The notes under the pieces were generated by a model. That model was not told the DNA's origin. It did no database searches and saw only the letters and a program-made list of their open reading frames with translations. From the NCBI RefSeq assembly GCF_000740675.1, contig NZ_JPXI01000042.1, forward strand, positions 372,001 through 436,000: a stretch of DNA of 64,000 nucleotides, in the 5' to 3' direction. Origin of the DNA: Massilia sp. BSC265. Lineage in GTDB: Bacteria; Pseudomonadota; Gammaproteobacteria; Burkholderiales; Burkholderiaceae_D. Position numbers and translations under genes: made by a program. Shown here one piece after another: positions 45,628 through 56,495 of the stretch. Positions within the stretch are counted from its first letter, which is position 1; each line of letters opens with the position of its first letter.

Positions 45628-47739
45628 ATGAATCGTCCCCGTATGCTCCTGATCGCAGCAAGCGTTGCGATGGCCAACCTGGCCTATGCCGCACCGCTCG
45701 ACGCATCCAACCCGTTCGCCAAGCCGAGCACCCTCCAGTACGGCTACCCGGCCTTCGACAAGATCAAGAACGAGCACTTCGCCCCGGCCTTCGCCGAAGC
45801 CATGCGCGAGCAGGCCGCGGAAGTGGAAGCCATCGCCAACAACAAGGCGGCGCCGACCTTTGAAAACACCATCGTCGCGATGGAGCGTTCGGGCCAGCTG
45901 CTGACCCGCGTGTCCTCGGTGTTCTCGGCCCTGGTCGGCTCCTATACCAATGACACCCTGCAGGCCCTGGACAAGGAATTGGCGCCGAAACTCGCCGCCC
46001 ACGGCGACGCGATCCGCCTGAACCCGAAGCTGTTCCAGCGCATCCAGACCCTGTACGCCAAGCGCGACAAGCTGGGCCTGGACGCCGAATCGAAATACCT
46101 GATCGAGCGCTACCACAAGGACTTCGTACGCGCCGGCGCCAAGCTGTCGGATGCCGACAAGCAGAAGCTGCGCGATTACAACAGCAAGCTGGCCGCCCTG
46201 CAGACCCAGTTCAGCCAGAACGTGCTGAAGGAAGTGAATGCCTCGGCCTTCGTGGTCGACACCCGCGAAGAGCTGGCCGGCCTGCCGGCCAAGGTGATCG
46301 ATGCCGCCGCCGCCGAGGCGAAGAAGCGCGGCCTGGACGGCAAGTTCGTGATCCCGGTCGTGAACACCACCCAGCAGGGCCCGCTGTCGCAGCTGACCAA
46401 CCGCGCGACGCGCGAGAAGCTGCTGCAGGTGTCGCTGGTGCGCGGTTCGCGCGGCGGCGAATTCGACAACCGCGAAGCCGTGCTGCAGTTGGCCAAGCTG
46501 CGCGCCGAGCGCGCCGAACTGCTGGGCTACAGCAGCCACGCCGCCTACTCGCTGGAAGACCAGACCGCGAAGAACACCAGCGCCGTCAACAAGCTGCTGT
46601 CCGACCTGGCCGCGCCGGCCGTGCGCAACGCCAAGAAGGAAGCCGCCGAGATCCAGGAGGTCATCGACGCCGAGAAGGGTGGTTTCAAGGTCGCCGCCTA
46701 CGACTGGAACTTCTACAGCGACAAGGTGCGCGCCGCCAAGTACGCCTTCGACGCCAACCAGCTCAAGCCTTACTTCGAACTCGACCGCGTGCTGCATGAC
46801 GGCGCCTTCTTCGCCGCCAACAAGCTGTGGGGCATCACCTTCAAGCAGCGCAAGGACCTGCCGGTCTATGATCCGGACGTGCGCGTGTACGACGTGTTCG
46901 AAGAGAACGGCGAACACCTGGCGATCTTCGTGCTCGACCCGTACGCCCGCCCGAACAAGCGCGGCGGCGCCTGGATGAGCGCCCTGGTCAGCCAGAGCAC
47001 CCTGCTGGGCAACAAGCCGGTCATCACCAACAACCTGAACCTGGCCAAGCCGGCGCCGGGCGAGCCGACCCTCTTGAGCTGGGACGAAGTGCGCACGACC
47101 TTCCACGAACTCGGCCACGGCACCCATGGCTGGTTCTCGAAGGTGAAGTACCCGCGCTTCTCGGGCACCAGCGTGCCGCGCGACTACGTCGAACTGCCGT
47201 CGCAGGTGTACGAGATGTGGATGGCTTGGCCGGAAGTGCTGGCCAACTACGCCAAGCACTACCAGACCGGCGAGCCGATGCCGAAGGAACTGCTGGACAA
47301 GCTGCAGGCCTCGCAGCGCTTCAACGAAGGCTACCGCACCACCGAGTACCTGGCCGCCGCGGTGATCGACCAGCGCTGGCACCAGCTCGGCTCGAAGGCC
47401 ATCCCGGCCGACGTGAAGAGCTTCGAAGAGCAGGCGCTGAAGGATGCGGGCCTCGACTTCGCGCCGGTCCCGCCGCGCTACAGCTCGACCTACTTCTCGC
47501 ACGCCTTCTCGGGCGGCTACTCGGCCGGCTACTACAGCTACCTGTGGGCCGAGCGCCTGGACGCCGATGCGGGCGAATGGTTCAAGGAAAATGGCGGCCT
47601 GAACCGCAAGGCCGGCGACCGCTTCCGCAACATGGTGCTGTCGAAGGGCGGCACCATGGATGCGGTGCAGATGTACCGCAACTTCCGTGGCCGCGACCCG
47701 GTCATCGAGCCGCTGCTGGAACGCCGTGGCCTGAAGTGA
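45628..47739 (+). CDS. M3 family metallopeptidase, tandem copy 2
   Basis: 703-residue paralogue of its neighbours, with signal peptide ending NLAYA. ATG 45628 is chosen over 45592 because it starts the signal peptide (MNRPRMLL, like copy 1). The zinc site is changed from HEFGHALH to HELGHGTHGWF, keeping both His and Glu, and the second ligand region reads YVELPSQVYEMW. The differences near the active site suggest altered specificity. Confidence 0.92.
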   Translation: MNRPRMLLIAASVAMANLAYAAPLDASNPFAKPSTLQYGYPAFDKIKNEHFAPAFAEAMREQAAEVEAIANNKAAPTFENTIVAMERSGQLLTRVSSVFSALVGSYTNDTLQALDKELAPKLAAHGDAIRLNPKLFQRIQTLYAKRDKLGLDAESKYLIERYHKDFVRAGAKLSDADKQKLRDYNSKLAALQTQFSQNVLKEVNASAFVVDTREELAGLPAKVIDAAAAEAKKRGLDGKFVIPVVNTTQQGPLSQLTNRATREKLLQVSLVRGSRGGEFDNREAVLQLAKLRAERAELLGYSSHAAYSLEDQTAKNTSAVNKLLSDLAAPAVRNAKKEAAEIQEVIDAEKGGFKVAAYDWNFYSDKVRAAKYAFDANQLKPYFELDRVLHDGAFFAANKLWGITFKQRKDLPVYDPDVRVYDVFEENGEHLAIFVLDPYARPNKRGGAWMSALVSQSTLLGNKPVITNNLNLAKPAPGEPTLLSWDEVRTTFHELGHGTHGWFSKVKYPRFSGTSVPRDYVELPSQVYEMWMAWPEVLANYAKHYQTGEPMPKELLDKLQASQRFNEGYRTTEYLAAAVIDQRWHQLGSKAIPADVKSFEEQALKDAGLDFAPVPPRYSSTYFSHAFSGGYSAGYYSYLWAERLDADAGEWFKENGGLNRKAGDRFRNMVLSKGGTMDAVQMYRNFRGRDPVIEPLLERRGLK

Positions 47740-47748
47740 TGTTGTCGA

Positions 47749-47772
47749 AGCCGGCGCATGCGCCGGCTTTTT
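47749..47772 (+). terminator. Rho-independent terminator after M3 copy 2
   Basis: Stem AGCCGGCGC / GCGCCGGCT (47749-47757 and 47760-47768) followed by a T tract to 47772, ten bases after the copy 2 stop. It implies that copy 3 has its own promoter or is reached by readthrough. Confidence 0.85.
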
Positions 47773-47812
47773 GATTGCTGCACCTTTCAATGAAAACCAC
47801 AAGAAGGACACC

Positions 47813-49951
47813 ATGATCCGTCCACACATCCTGCTGGTCGCCGCCGCCAGCGCCGCCGCCAGTATCGCCGCAGTTGCCGCCCCCCTTGCACCAAGCTCGC
47901 AGCTCGAAGCCTCGAACCCGTTCGCCAAGCCGAGCACCCTGCCGTTCCAGTACCCGGCTTGGGACAAGATCAGGAACGAGCATTTCGCCCCGGCCTTTGC
48001 CGAGGCCATGCGCCAGGAGGCCGCGGAGATGGAAGCGATCGCCAACAACAAGGCCGCGCCTACTTTTGAAAACACCATCGTCGCGATGGAGCGTTCGGGC
48101 CAGCTGATGAACCGTGTGAGCGCCGCTTTCGGCACCCTGAGGAGCTCGTACACCAACGACGCGCTGCAGGCGCTGGACAAGGAACTGGCGCCGAAGCTGT
48201 CGGCCCATAACGACGCGATCCGCCTGAACCCGAAGCTGTATGCCCGCATCAAGGCGCTGTACGACAAGCGCGCCAAGCTGGGCCTGGATGCCGAATCGCG
48301 GTACCTGGTCGAGCGCTACCACACCGACTTCGTGCGCGCAGGCGCCAAGCTGTCCGAGGCCGACAAGCAGAAGATGAAGGCAATGAACGGCGAACTGGCC
48401 GCGCTGTCGACCCAGTTCGCGCAGAACGTACTGAAGGAAGCCAATGCCTCGGCCCTGGTGGTGGACAGCCGCGCCGAGCTGGCCGGCATGTCGGACAAGG
48501 CGATCGATGCCGCCGCGCTTGAGGCCAAGAGGCGTGGCCTGGACGGCAAGTTCGTCATCCCGGTCGTGAACACCACCCAGCAGGCAGCCCTGTCGGTGCT
48601 GACCAACCGCGCCACCCGCGAGAAGCTGCTGGCTGCCTCGCTGGCGCGCGGCTCGCGTGGCGGCGACTACGACAACCGCAACGTGGTGCTGAAGATCGCC
48701 AAGTTGCGCGCCGAGCGCGCGGTACTGCTGGGCTACCCGAACCATGCGGCCTACCACCTGGAAGACCAGACCGCCAAGAACCCCGCCGCAGTGAACCAGC
48801 TGCTGGCCGAATTCGCCAAGCCCGCCGTGAACAACGCGCGCAAGGAAGCGGCCGAGATCCAGAAGGTGATCGACCAGGAAGGAGGGGGCTTCCAGGCCGC
48901 CGCCCATGACTGGGCCTTCTACAGCGACAAGGTGCAAGCCGCCAAGTACGCCTTCGACGGTAACCAGCTGCGCCCCTACTTCGAGCTGAACCGGGTGCTG
49001 GTCGATGGCGTGTTCTTCGCCGCCAACAAGGAATTCGGGATCAGCTTCAAGGAACGCAAGGACTTGCCAGCCTACAACGAAGACGTGCGCGTGTTCGACG
49101 TGTTCGACCACGACGGCAAGCAGCTCGCCATCTTCACCTTCGACCCGTACGCGCGCTCGAACAAGCGCGGCGGCGCCTGGGCCAATGCCTGGGTCCCGCA
49201 ATCCAAGCTGCTGGGCACGAAGCCGGTCATCGCCAACAACCTGAACATCGCCAAGCCGGCGGCCGGCGAACCGACGCTCTTGACGTACGACGAAGTGCGC
49301 ACCACCTTCCACGAGTTCGGCCATGCGCTGCACGGCATGTTCTCGGACGTGAAATACCCGCGCTTCTCGGGCTCGCGCGTGCCGCGCGACTACGTCGAGT
49401 TCCCGTCGCAGGTGAACGAGATGTGGATGACCTGGCCGGAAGTCCTGGCGAATTACGCCAGGCACTACCAGACCGGCGCGCCGATGCCATCGGCGCTGCT
49501 GGACAAGGTGCAGGCGTCGCAGCAGTTCAACGAAGGCTTCCGCACCACCGAGTACCTGGCCGCGGCGCTGCTGGACCAGGCCTGGCACCAGCTGTCGCCG
49601 AAGGACATTCCGACCGATGTGCTGGCCTTCGAGGGTGACGCGCTGAAGAAGGCGGGCGTGGACTTCGCGCTGGTGCCGCCGCGCTACCGCACGACCTACT
49701 TCTCGCACACCTTCTCGGGCGGCTACTCGGCCGGCTACTACGGCTACCTGTGGGCCGAGAAGCTGGACGCGGACACCGTCAACTGGTTCAAGGAAAACGG
49801 CGGCCTGACCCGCAAGAACGGCGACCGCTTCCGCAAGACCCTGCTGTCGCGCGGCGGTACGCTGGATGCCATGCAGATGTACCGCAACTTCAGCGGGCGC
49901 GATGCGCAGGTGCGTCCGCTGCTGGAGCGTCGCGGCTTGACTGGCGAATAA
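47813..49951 (+). CDS. M3 family metallopeptidase, tandem copy 3
   Basis: 712-residue paralogue closest to copy 1 at the active site (HEFGHALHGMFSDVKYPRFSG) and to copy 2 in parts of the N-terminal domain (FAEAMRQEAAEMEAIANNKAAPTFENTIVAMERSGQL-like sequence). A signal peptide with an AAASAAAS core precedes LEASNPFAKPS. ATG 47813 follows AAGAAGG. It closes the cluster. Confidence 0.92.
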   Translation: MIRPHILLVAAASAAASIAAVAAPLAPSSQLEASNPFAKPSTLPFQYPAWDKIRNEHFAPAFAEAMRQEAAEMEAIANNKAAPTFENTIVAMERSGQLMNRVSAAFGTLRSSYTNDALQALDKELAPKLSAHNDAIRLNPKLYARIKALYDKRAKLGLDAESRYLVERYHTDFVRAGAKLSEADKQKMKAMNGELAALSTQFAQNVLKEANASALVVDSRAELAGMSDKAIDAAALEAKRRGLDGKFVIPVVNTTQQAALSVLTNRATREKLLAASLARGSRGGDYDNRNVVLKIAKLRAERAVLLGYPNHAAYHLEDQTAKNPAAVNQLLAEFAKPAVNNARKEAAEIQKVIDQEGGGFQAAAHDWAFYSDKVQAAKYAFDGNQLRPYFELNRVLVDGVFFAANKEFGISFKERKDLPAYNEDVRVFDVFDHDGKQLAIFTFDPYARSNKRGGAWANAWVPQSKLLGTKPVIANNLNIAKPAAGEPTLLTYDEVRTTFHEFGHALHGMFSDVKYPRFSGSRVPRDYVEFPSQVNEMWMTWPEVLANYARHYQTGAPMPSALLDKVQASQQFNEGFRTTEYLAAALLDQAWHQLSPKDIPTDVLAFEGDALKKAGVDFALVPPRYRTTYFSHTFSGGYSAGYYGYLWAEKLDADTVNWFKENGGLTRKNGDRFRKTLLSRGGTLDAMQMYRNFSGRDAQVRPLLERRGLTGE

Positions 49952-50068
49952 GCTGCCCGGGCCGGGCGTGCAATGCGTCCGGCCTGCAGCTGTTCACGTA
50001 AAATCGGGGAAACGATGCCGATGGCACCCTTTCCCCTTTTCATGCAAGCCAGGCTAGCCCACCAAGCG

Positions 50069-50281
50069 ATGAGTGTTCAATCCCTCCACGGTATTACCTT
50101 AGAATCCCTGTTAACGCGACTCGTCGACCACTACGGGTGGGACGGGCTCGGCCGTCGAATCGACATTAATTGTTTCCAGAAAGACCCGAGCATCAAGTCG
50201 AGCCTGAAGTTTTTGCGCCGCACCCCTTGGGCGCGCGAGCAGGTCGAGGCGCTGTACCTCGAGACCCGCTTCACCAACTAG
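50069..50281 (+). CDS. VF530 family DNA-binding protein (DUF2132)
   Basis: 70-residue small basic protein. ATG 50069 gives the family-typical start SVQSLHGITLESLL, followed by LVDHYGWDGLGRRIDINCF and SIKSSLKFLRRTPWAREQVEALYL. The VF530 structure from Vibrio has a DNA-binding-like fold; the cellular role is unknown. Longer starts at 49973 and 50042 are possible but not family-like. Confidence 0.82.
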   Translation: MSVQSLHGITLESLLTRLVDHYGWDGLGRRIDINCFQKDPSIKSSLKFLRRTPWAREQVEALYLETRFTN

Positions 50282-50292
50282 CGAGAACGACA

Positions 50293-50577
50293 ATGCAGAA
50301 TGAGAACGATGCGAACCTGAAAGCGCACCTGAAAGCCTTGCACCGCCAGTTGCAGGAAACCAACGATGTCGATCCCGAACTGGAAACCCTGCTGCGCCAG
50401 CTCGACGGCGACATCGACCGCGCCCTGGCGCGCCGCGCGGAAAGCCAGCTCGACGAGAACACCTTCGGCCTGTCGTCGCAAACCCAGGAACTGGCGGCCC
50501 GCTTCAACGTCCGCCACCCGACGGTCTCGGCCGGACTGCGCCAGCTCGGCAATATGCTGGCCAATATGGGCGTCTGA
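50293..50577 (+). CDS. DUF4404 family protein
   Basis: 94-residue, strongly charged, helical protein, beginning MQNENDANLKAHLKALHRQL and ending with the family RHPTVSAGLRQLGNMLANMGV. Function unknown. It starts 11 bp after VF530, so both are probably on one transcript, which ends at the hairpin at 50613-50650. Confidence 0.8.
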   Translation: MQNENDANLKAHLKALHRQLQETNDVDPELETLLRQLDGDIDRALARRAESQLDENTFGLSSQTQELAARFNVRHPTVSAGLRQLGNMLANMGV

Positions 50578-50612
50578 ATCGCATACTGATCAGCAAGTCA
50601 TTGATAACTAAG

Positions 50613-50650
50613 CCATTTTCAGGGTCCGAGCGAGACCCGAAAATGGTTTT
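50613..50650 (+). terminator. Terminator between DUF4404 and the YgiQ gene
   Basis: CCATTTTC-A-GGGTC pairs with GACCC-GAAAATGG (one bulged A, 7-base loop), followed by TTTT (50647-50650). It lies directly before a -10-like TACAAT (50655-50660). Confidence 0.75.
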
Positions 50651-50665
50651 CCGGTACAATACCGG
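50651..50665 (+). promoter_or_regulatory. Perfect inverted repeat before the YgiQ start
   Basis: CCGGTA-CAA-TACCGG, a 6-bp stem with a 3-base loop ending three bases before ATG 50669. It replaces a normal ribosome site and contains a -10-like TACAAT, so it could be an operator or a structured or near-leaderless start. Confidence 0.45.
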
Positions 50666-50668
50666 CCA

Positions 50669-52944
<2,276 letters not shown>

Positions 52945-52948
<4 letters not shown>

Positions 52949-53074
52949 GGTGGGCAGGGTAACTCAGGCCAATGGCCTGCGTTACGCCCACGCGGTGCTG
53001 GTTGAGGCATGAACAGCTGCGCAGGCAGCATCACCGTGATTTGAACGCGTGGGCGGGAGACCCGCCCACCCTAC
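52945..53074. repeat. REP-doublet-like repeat, copy 3
   Basis: 130-bp element starting GTAGGGTGGGCAGG and ending CCGCCCACCCTAC, with the GTGGGCGGGAGACCCGCCCAC palindrome at its right end as in copy 2. Its first bases supply the YgiQ stop codon. It fills nearly all the space between the convergent YgiQ and AI-2E genes. Confidence 0.8.
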
Positions 53075-53087
53075 GGTTATAGATTGG

Positions 53088-54248
53088 CTACAGCTCCACG
53101 TTCGCAATGCCGGCGCGGCGTTCCTGGGCGACATCGAGGTCGATACTGGCCTGGCGCGTGCGCAGCGCCCGCGCATAACGGTGCCGCGCGCGCAGGCGCG
53201 GATTGGTGACGAGGCGTCCCAGCGTTTCGCCCACCACCATCACCACGCCCAGCAGCGGCAGCACCAGCATCAGGCCCACCACCCCGGCCAGCGCGCCGCC
53301 GATGAAGATCATCAAGACCGTCACCAAGGGATGCACGCGGATGCTGCGCCCGAGGGTCAGCGGCATGAACACGAAGTCATCCAGCAGGCGCACCAGCACG
53401 AACACGCCGATCGCGCCGTAGGCGATGAAGGGATTGCTGGGCGCATCGGTCGAGGCCACGATCACCACCAGCACGCAGCCTACTACCGAGCCGACGAAAG
53501 GCACCCAGGCCAGCACGGCGCAGAACAGGCCGAGCAACAGCGGCGAGGACACCCCGATCGTCCACAGGCCCAGCGCCAGCACCGCCGTGTCGAGCACGGT
53601 CAGCTTGATCAGGCCCTCGAAATAACGGCGCGCGGTCTGGTCGACTTCGTGCAGCAGGTAGAGCGCCCGTTCGAAGTAGGCGTTCGGCACCGCGCGCGCC
53701 AGGAATTTCTTGAAGCGCAGGCCGTCGCGCAGGAAGAAAAAGGTGAGGAAGGGCGCCAGCAGCAGCGAAGGCACCCAGGTCGCGACCCCCACCAGGATCT
53801 CGCCCAGGTGCTTCTCCGCGAAGTTGTCGGTATGGGTGCGGAAGATGCCGTTCACGGTCGAGGTCAGGTGCATCTCGGCCAGCAGCGGGAAGCGCTTCTC
53901 GAGCAGGGTCATGGTGTTGTGCACGAAGGCGATGCCGCCGTCGAGGTAGAGGCCGACCGTTTTTTCCCACGATTCTTCTTCCGGCCCGCGGCTCCACGAG
54001 AAGGCGGCGGTCAGGGCCAGTGCGAGGAAGGCGAAGAAGCCCAGGCAGACCAGCATCGCGGCGGCATTGCGGCCATAGCCGGCACGCACCAGGCGCTGCA
54101 TCGGTCCGACCAGGATGTAGTGCAGCACTCCGCCGAACAGGAAGGGCAGGGCCAGCCACAGCATCTGCTGCACGACCAGCAGCAGCACGCAGGTGGCGGC
54201 GATGATCCCGGTCCAGACGACCGGCCCGGCGCGCTCGCTGCGGTTCAT
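53088..54248 (-). CDS. AI-2E family transporter
   Basis: 386-residue multi-helix membrane protein of the AI-2E/PerM family, whose members export small molecules or ions. ATG 54248 overlaps the upstream stop (ATGA). Typical features are paired helices at the N-terminus, a long soluble region at about 90-150 (WEKTVGLYLDGGIAFVHN), LLLAPFLTFFFLRDG, and VLAWVPFVGSVVG with RLLDDFVFMPLTLGRSIRVHPL. The C-terminal ~40 residues are charged. It is coupled to a cyclic nucleotide-binding protein. Confidence 0.88.
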   Translation of the reverse strand: MNRSERAGPVVWTGIIAATCVLLLVVQQMLWLALPFLFGGVLHYILVGPMQRLVRAGYGRNAAAMLVCLGFFAFLALALTAAFSWSRGPEEESWEKTVGLYLDGGIAFVHNTMTLLEKRFPLLAEMHLTSTVNGIFRTHTDNFAEKHLGEILVGVATWVPSLLLAPFLTFFFLRDGLRFKKFLARAVPNAYFERALYLLHEVDQTARRYFEGLIKLTVLDTAVLALGLWTIGVSSPLLLGLFCAVLAWVPFVGSVVGCVLVVIVASTDAPSNPFIAYGAIGVFVLVRLLDDFVFMPLTLGRSIRVHPLVTVLMIFIGGALAGVVGLMLVLPLLGVVMVVGETLGRLVTNPRLRARHRYARALRTRQASIDLDVAQERRAGIANVEL

Positions 54249-54730
54249 AGGGCTTCCAGCTGGGGACGGCCGGTGCCCATCCATTCGCGCAGGCGCAGGC
54301 CGATGTGGCGCGCCAGCGCCAGCGAGATCTTGTAGCCGATGACGGCGTCGGTCTCCAGCAGCCCAAGGAAGTCGGCGCGGAAGAACACCGCCATCTCGCA
54401 GGATTCGAGGGCGCGCGCCTGGGCATTGCGCGGCGAGTTGTCGAGCAGGGCCAGGTCGCCGAAGAAGCTGCCCGGTTCGAGCTCGGCGACCACCTGGTTG
54501 CTTCCCTGGTGAAGCTTGTTGATGACGACCCGGCCGCTCATGATCAGGTACAGCGCCTGGCCTTCCTCGCCTTCGTCGAAGATGATCTCGTCGGTGAGGT
54601 AGCGGCGCTCGTGCAGCAAGCCGTCGACGATTTTCAGCTCCAGGGGCGTCAATGTCGAGAACAGCGCCGAATTCTTCAGGCGGTGCAGGCGTGGCGACAT
54701 CTTGGGCGACTTGAGGAAACCGAAAATCAC
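54245..54730 (-). CDS. Stand-alone cyclic nucleotide-binding domain protein
   Basis: 161-residue Crp-type nucleotide-binding domain. It has the beta-roll and phosphate-binding-cassette-like region PGSFFGDLALLDNSPRNAQARAL, but no helix-turn-helix, so it is not a transcription factor. A short C-terminal helix (ISLALARHIGLRLREWM) follows. It is translationally coupled to the AI-2E transporter, suggesting it gates or recruits that transporter in response to a nucleotide; this is inference. Confidence 0.85.
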   Translation of the reverse strand: MIFGFLKSPKMSPRLHRLKNSALFSTLTPLELKIVDGLLHERRYLTDEIIFDEGEEGQALYLIMSGRVVINKLHQGSNQVVAELEPGSFFGDLALLDNSPRNAQARALESCEMAVFFRADFLGLLETDAVIGYKISLALARHIGLRLREWMGTGRPQLEAL

Positions 54731-54956
54731 GATTGCTCCGGAATGGTGCGTTGGGTTGTTGTCGGATGATTATCCGCTATCAGGTACTGCTGTGCATCAA
54801 AAAGCTGTGCCCAGATATATCTCTGAAGCTACTGTTGCACTTTACGCATGTCTATTCAACGATACGGACCCGATCGACGAAAGGGTGTAATATAGTTCTC
54901 TACGGCAATATATATTAACAAGATACTACGCTTGCGGTGATGTCAATGACGCATCC

Positions 54957-56123
54957 ATGGGAACTGCTGTGCTCGACATTCATTCTTTCCTGCTAGCGCT
55001 CGGCGTCGGCAATATCGCGTTTGCCGTCCTGATGGCAGGCTATATGCATGGTGCGGCGCCCAGTCCGGGCTTGCGCTTGTGGATGTGGGCGCGCTTCGGC
55101 ATGGGCGTGTGCCAGCTGCTGGGCTGGTGCCGCCCCTATCTCGACATCCCCATGCTCAACGGCCTCGAAGGCGCCGGCTGGGTCCTCGCGGTCTCGCTGG
55201 AAGTGGCCGCCTACTGCATCTTCTTCGGCTTCGAACACTGGCGGCGCGTCCTGCTGCCGGTATCGGCACTGGCCCTCGCCATCGTGCTGGCGGCCGGCAG
55301 CGCCGGCGCGCCGGTGGCCTACCTGACGGCGCTGGTGGCAGCCGTCGTCGCCCTGCTCGCGGCGGCGATGGCCTGGATCCTGTTGCGCCCGCGGCGCCGC
55401 GCGTCGCTGCTTCAGCGGATCATCGGCATCAGCGACGCGGTATTCGCGGCCTCGGTGGCCCTGTGGGCTGCCAGCTGCCTGAGCAGTGACCTCCCGCTGG
55501 GCCAACGCGCCGTGCAGGAGTTTGCCTACCTGGCCGGTTACCTCCTGATGATCGTAAACGGTTTCGGTTTCCTGCTGTTGTGCAAGGAAAAGGATGATGC
55601 CGAGATGGCGCGCCTGGCCACGGTCGACAGCCTGACCGGCCTGCCGAACCGTCATGCCTTCCTCGAGCGCGCCGAGCATGCGCGCCAGGCCGCCTTGCGC
55701 CTGCGCCAGCCGCTGGCGCTGGCGATGATGGACATCGATCACTTCAAGCAGATCAATGACCGGTTCGGACATGCGACGGGGGATGAGGCGCTGATGGTGT
55801 TTGCGCGTACGGCGCGCGAGACGCTGCGTGGGCATGAAACGGTCGGAAGGCTGGGTGGGGAGGAGTTTGCGATGGTGTTGCCGGGGGCGGATTTGGGCGG
55901 GGCGCTTGCTGCGGCGGAACGCCTGCGGCACGCGGTGCGGGAGGCGGTTGTGATCACCAGCGGCGGTAACTACACGATGACGGTGAGTATTGGGGTGGTG
56001 GTGCTGGATCCGAATGAGACGCTGGGGGTGGCGTTGGCGAGGGCGGATCATGCGCTGTATGCGGCGAAGAGTGGGGGGAGGGATCGGGTGGAGGCTGGGC
56101 AACCGCAGCAGCGGCGTGCTTAA
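54957..56123 (+). CDS. Membrane-bound diguanylate cyclase (GGDEF)
   Basis: 388 residues: six to seven N-terminal hydrophobic segments (about 8-205) and a GGDEF domain with active-site GGEEF at 300-304, making c-di-GMP. The inhibitory-site position reads RGHE rather than RxxD, so product inhibition may be weak. The start is ATG 54957 or the GTG four codons later. From about 55765 the codon choice shifts sharply to G-ending codons. A bidirectional-looking terminator follows at 56136-56173. Confidence 0.9.
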   Translation: MGTAVLDIHSFLLALGVGNIAFAVLMAGYMHGAAPSPGLRLWMWARFGMGVCQLLGWCRPYLDIPMLNGLEGAGWVLAVSLEVAAYCIFFGFEHWRRVLLPVSALALAIVLAAGSAGAPVAYLTALVAAVVALLAAAMAWILLRPRRRASLLQRIIGISDAVFAASVALWAASCLSSDLPLGQRAVQEFAYLAGYLLMIVNGFGFLLLCKEKDDAEMARLATVDSLTGLPNRHAFLERAEHARQAALRLRQPLALAMMDIDHFKQINDRFGHATGDEALMVFARTARETLRGHETVGRLGGEEFAMVLPGADLGGALAAAERLRHAVREAVVITSGGNYTMTVSIGVVVLDPNETLGVALARADHALYAAKSGGRDRVEAGQPQQRRA

Positions 56124-56135
56124 AACCTAGAGTGC

Positions 56136-56173
56136 AAAGAAAAATGGTCCGCTTTGGCGGACCATTTTTCTTT
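56136..56173 (+). terminator. Terminator after the GGDEF gene
   Basis: Long stem AAAGAAAAATGGTCCGC / GCGGACCATTTTTCTTT around TTTG, 13 bp after the stop. A-tract and T-tract flank it, so it can work in both directions and separates the GGDEF gene from the convergent tRNA operon. Confidence 0.88.
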
Positions 56174-56217
56174 GGGATGTTCAAAGCGACGGGGCTCGCC
56201 CACGTTCCGCGGGCCGC

Positions 56218-56280
56218 GGATTGCCTTGCAAGGCAATCCCTTCGAGCCCACGGCCCGTGTTCTCCCGCAGGGGAGAACAC
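56218..56280. repeat. Palindromic intergenic block before the tRNA operon terminator
   Basis: Two hairpins: a 22-bp perfect palindrome (56218-56239, GGATTGCCTTGCAAGGCAAT plus CC) and GTGTTCTCCC-GCAG-GGGAGAACAC (56257-56280). The second shares its GTGTTCT...AGAACAC ends with the inner hairpin of repeat copy 1 but has a different paired middle. Probably an intergenic repeat family. Confidence 0.55.
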
Positions 56281-56296
56281 TCTGATAGAAAAGAAA

Positions 56297-56320
56297 AAGG
56301 GTCCGACTTCTCGGACCCTT
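56297..56320 (-). terminator. Terminator of the tRNA operon
   Basis: On the minus strand AAGGGTCCGA-GAAG-TCGGACCCTT followed by TTTCTTTTC, ten bases past the last tRNA-Asp. This is a standard rho-independent terminator. Confidence 0.88.
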
Positions 56321-56330
56321 CCTTTAAAGC

Positions 56331-56407
56331 TGGCGGAGCGGACGGGGCTCGAACCCGCGACCCCCGGCGTGACAGGCCGGTATTCTAACCAACTGAACTA
56401 CCGCTCC
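56331..56407 (-). tRNA. tRNA-Asp (GTC), copy 1
   Basis: 77-base cloverleaf with encoded CCA, beginning GGAGCGGTAGTTCAGTTGG, anticodon loop CCTGTCACG (GTC) and T arm GGGTTCGAGCCC. Identical to the other two copies. It is the last gene of the operon on the minus strand. Confidence 0.96.
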
Positions 56408-56452
56408 ATGACTCTGGAACCGGACCAGGCTGCCTTGACAGCAGCCAGTCCG

Positions 56453-56485
56453 AAAAAGAAAAAGGTCCGACGAATCAGACCTTTT
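56453..56485 (-). terminator. Terminator-like hairpin in tRNA spacer 1
   Basis: On the minus strand AAAAGGTC...GACCTTTT followed by TCTTTTTC. It is repeated exactly 165 bp away at 56618-56650. If active it would stop transcripts between tRNA copies. Confidence 0.7.
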
Positions 56486-56495
56486 CCCGTGATGC

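Noticed and set aside
45607..48276. Long minus-strand frames opposite the M3 genes (889 and 668 codons)
   Set aside because: His/Arg/Val-rich low-complexity translations typical of antisense frames; no motif and no plausible start.
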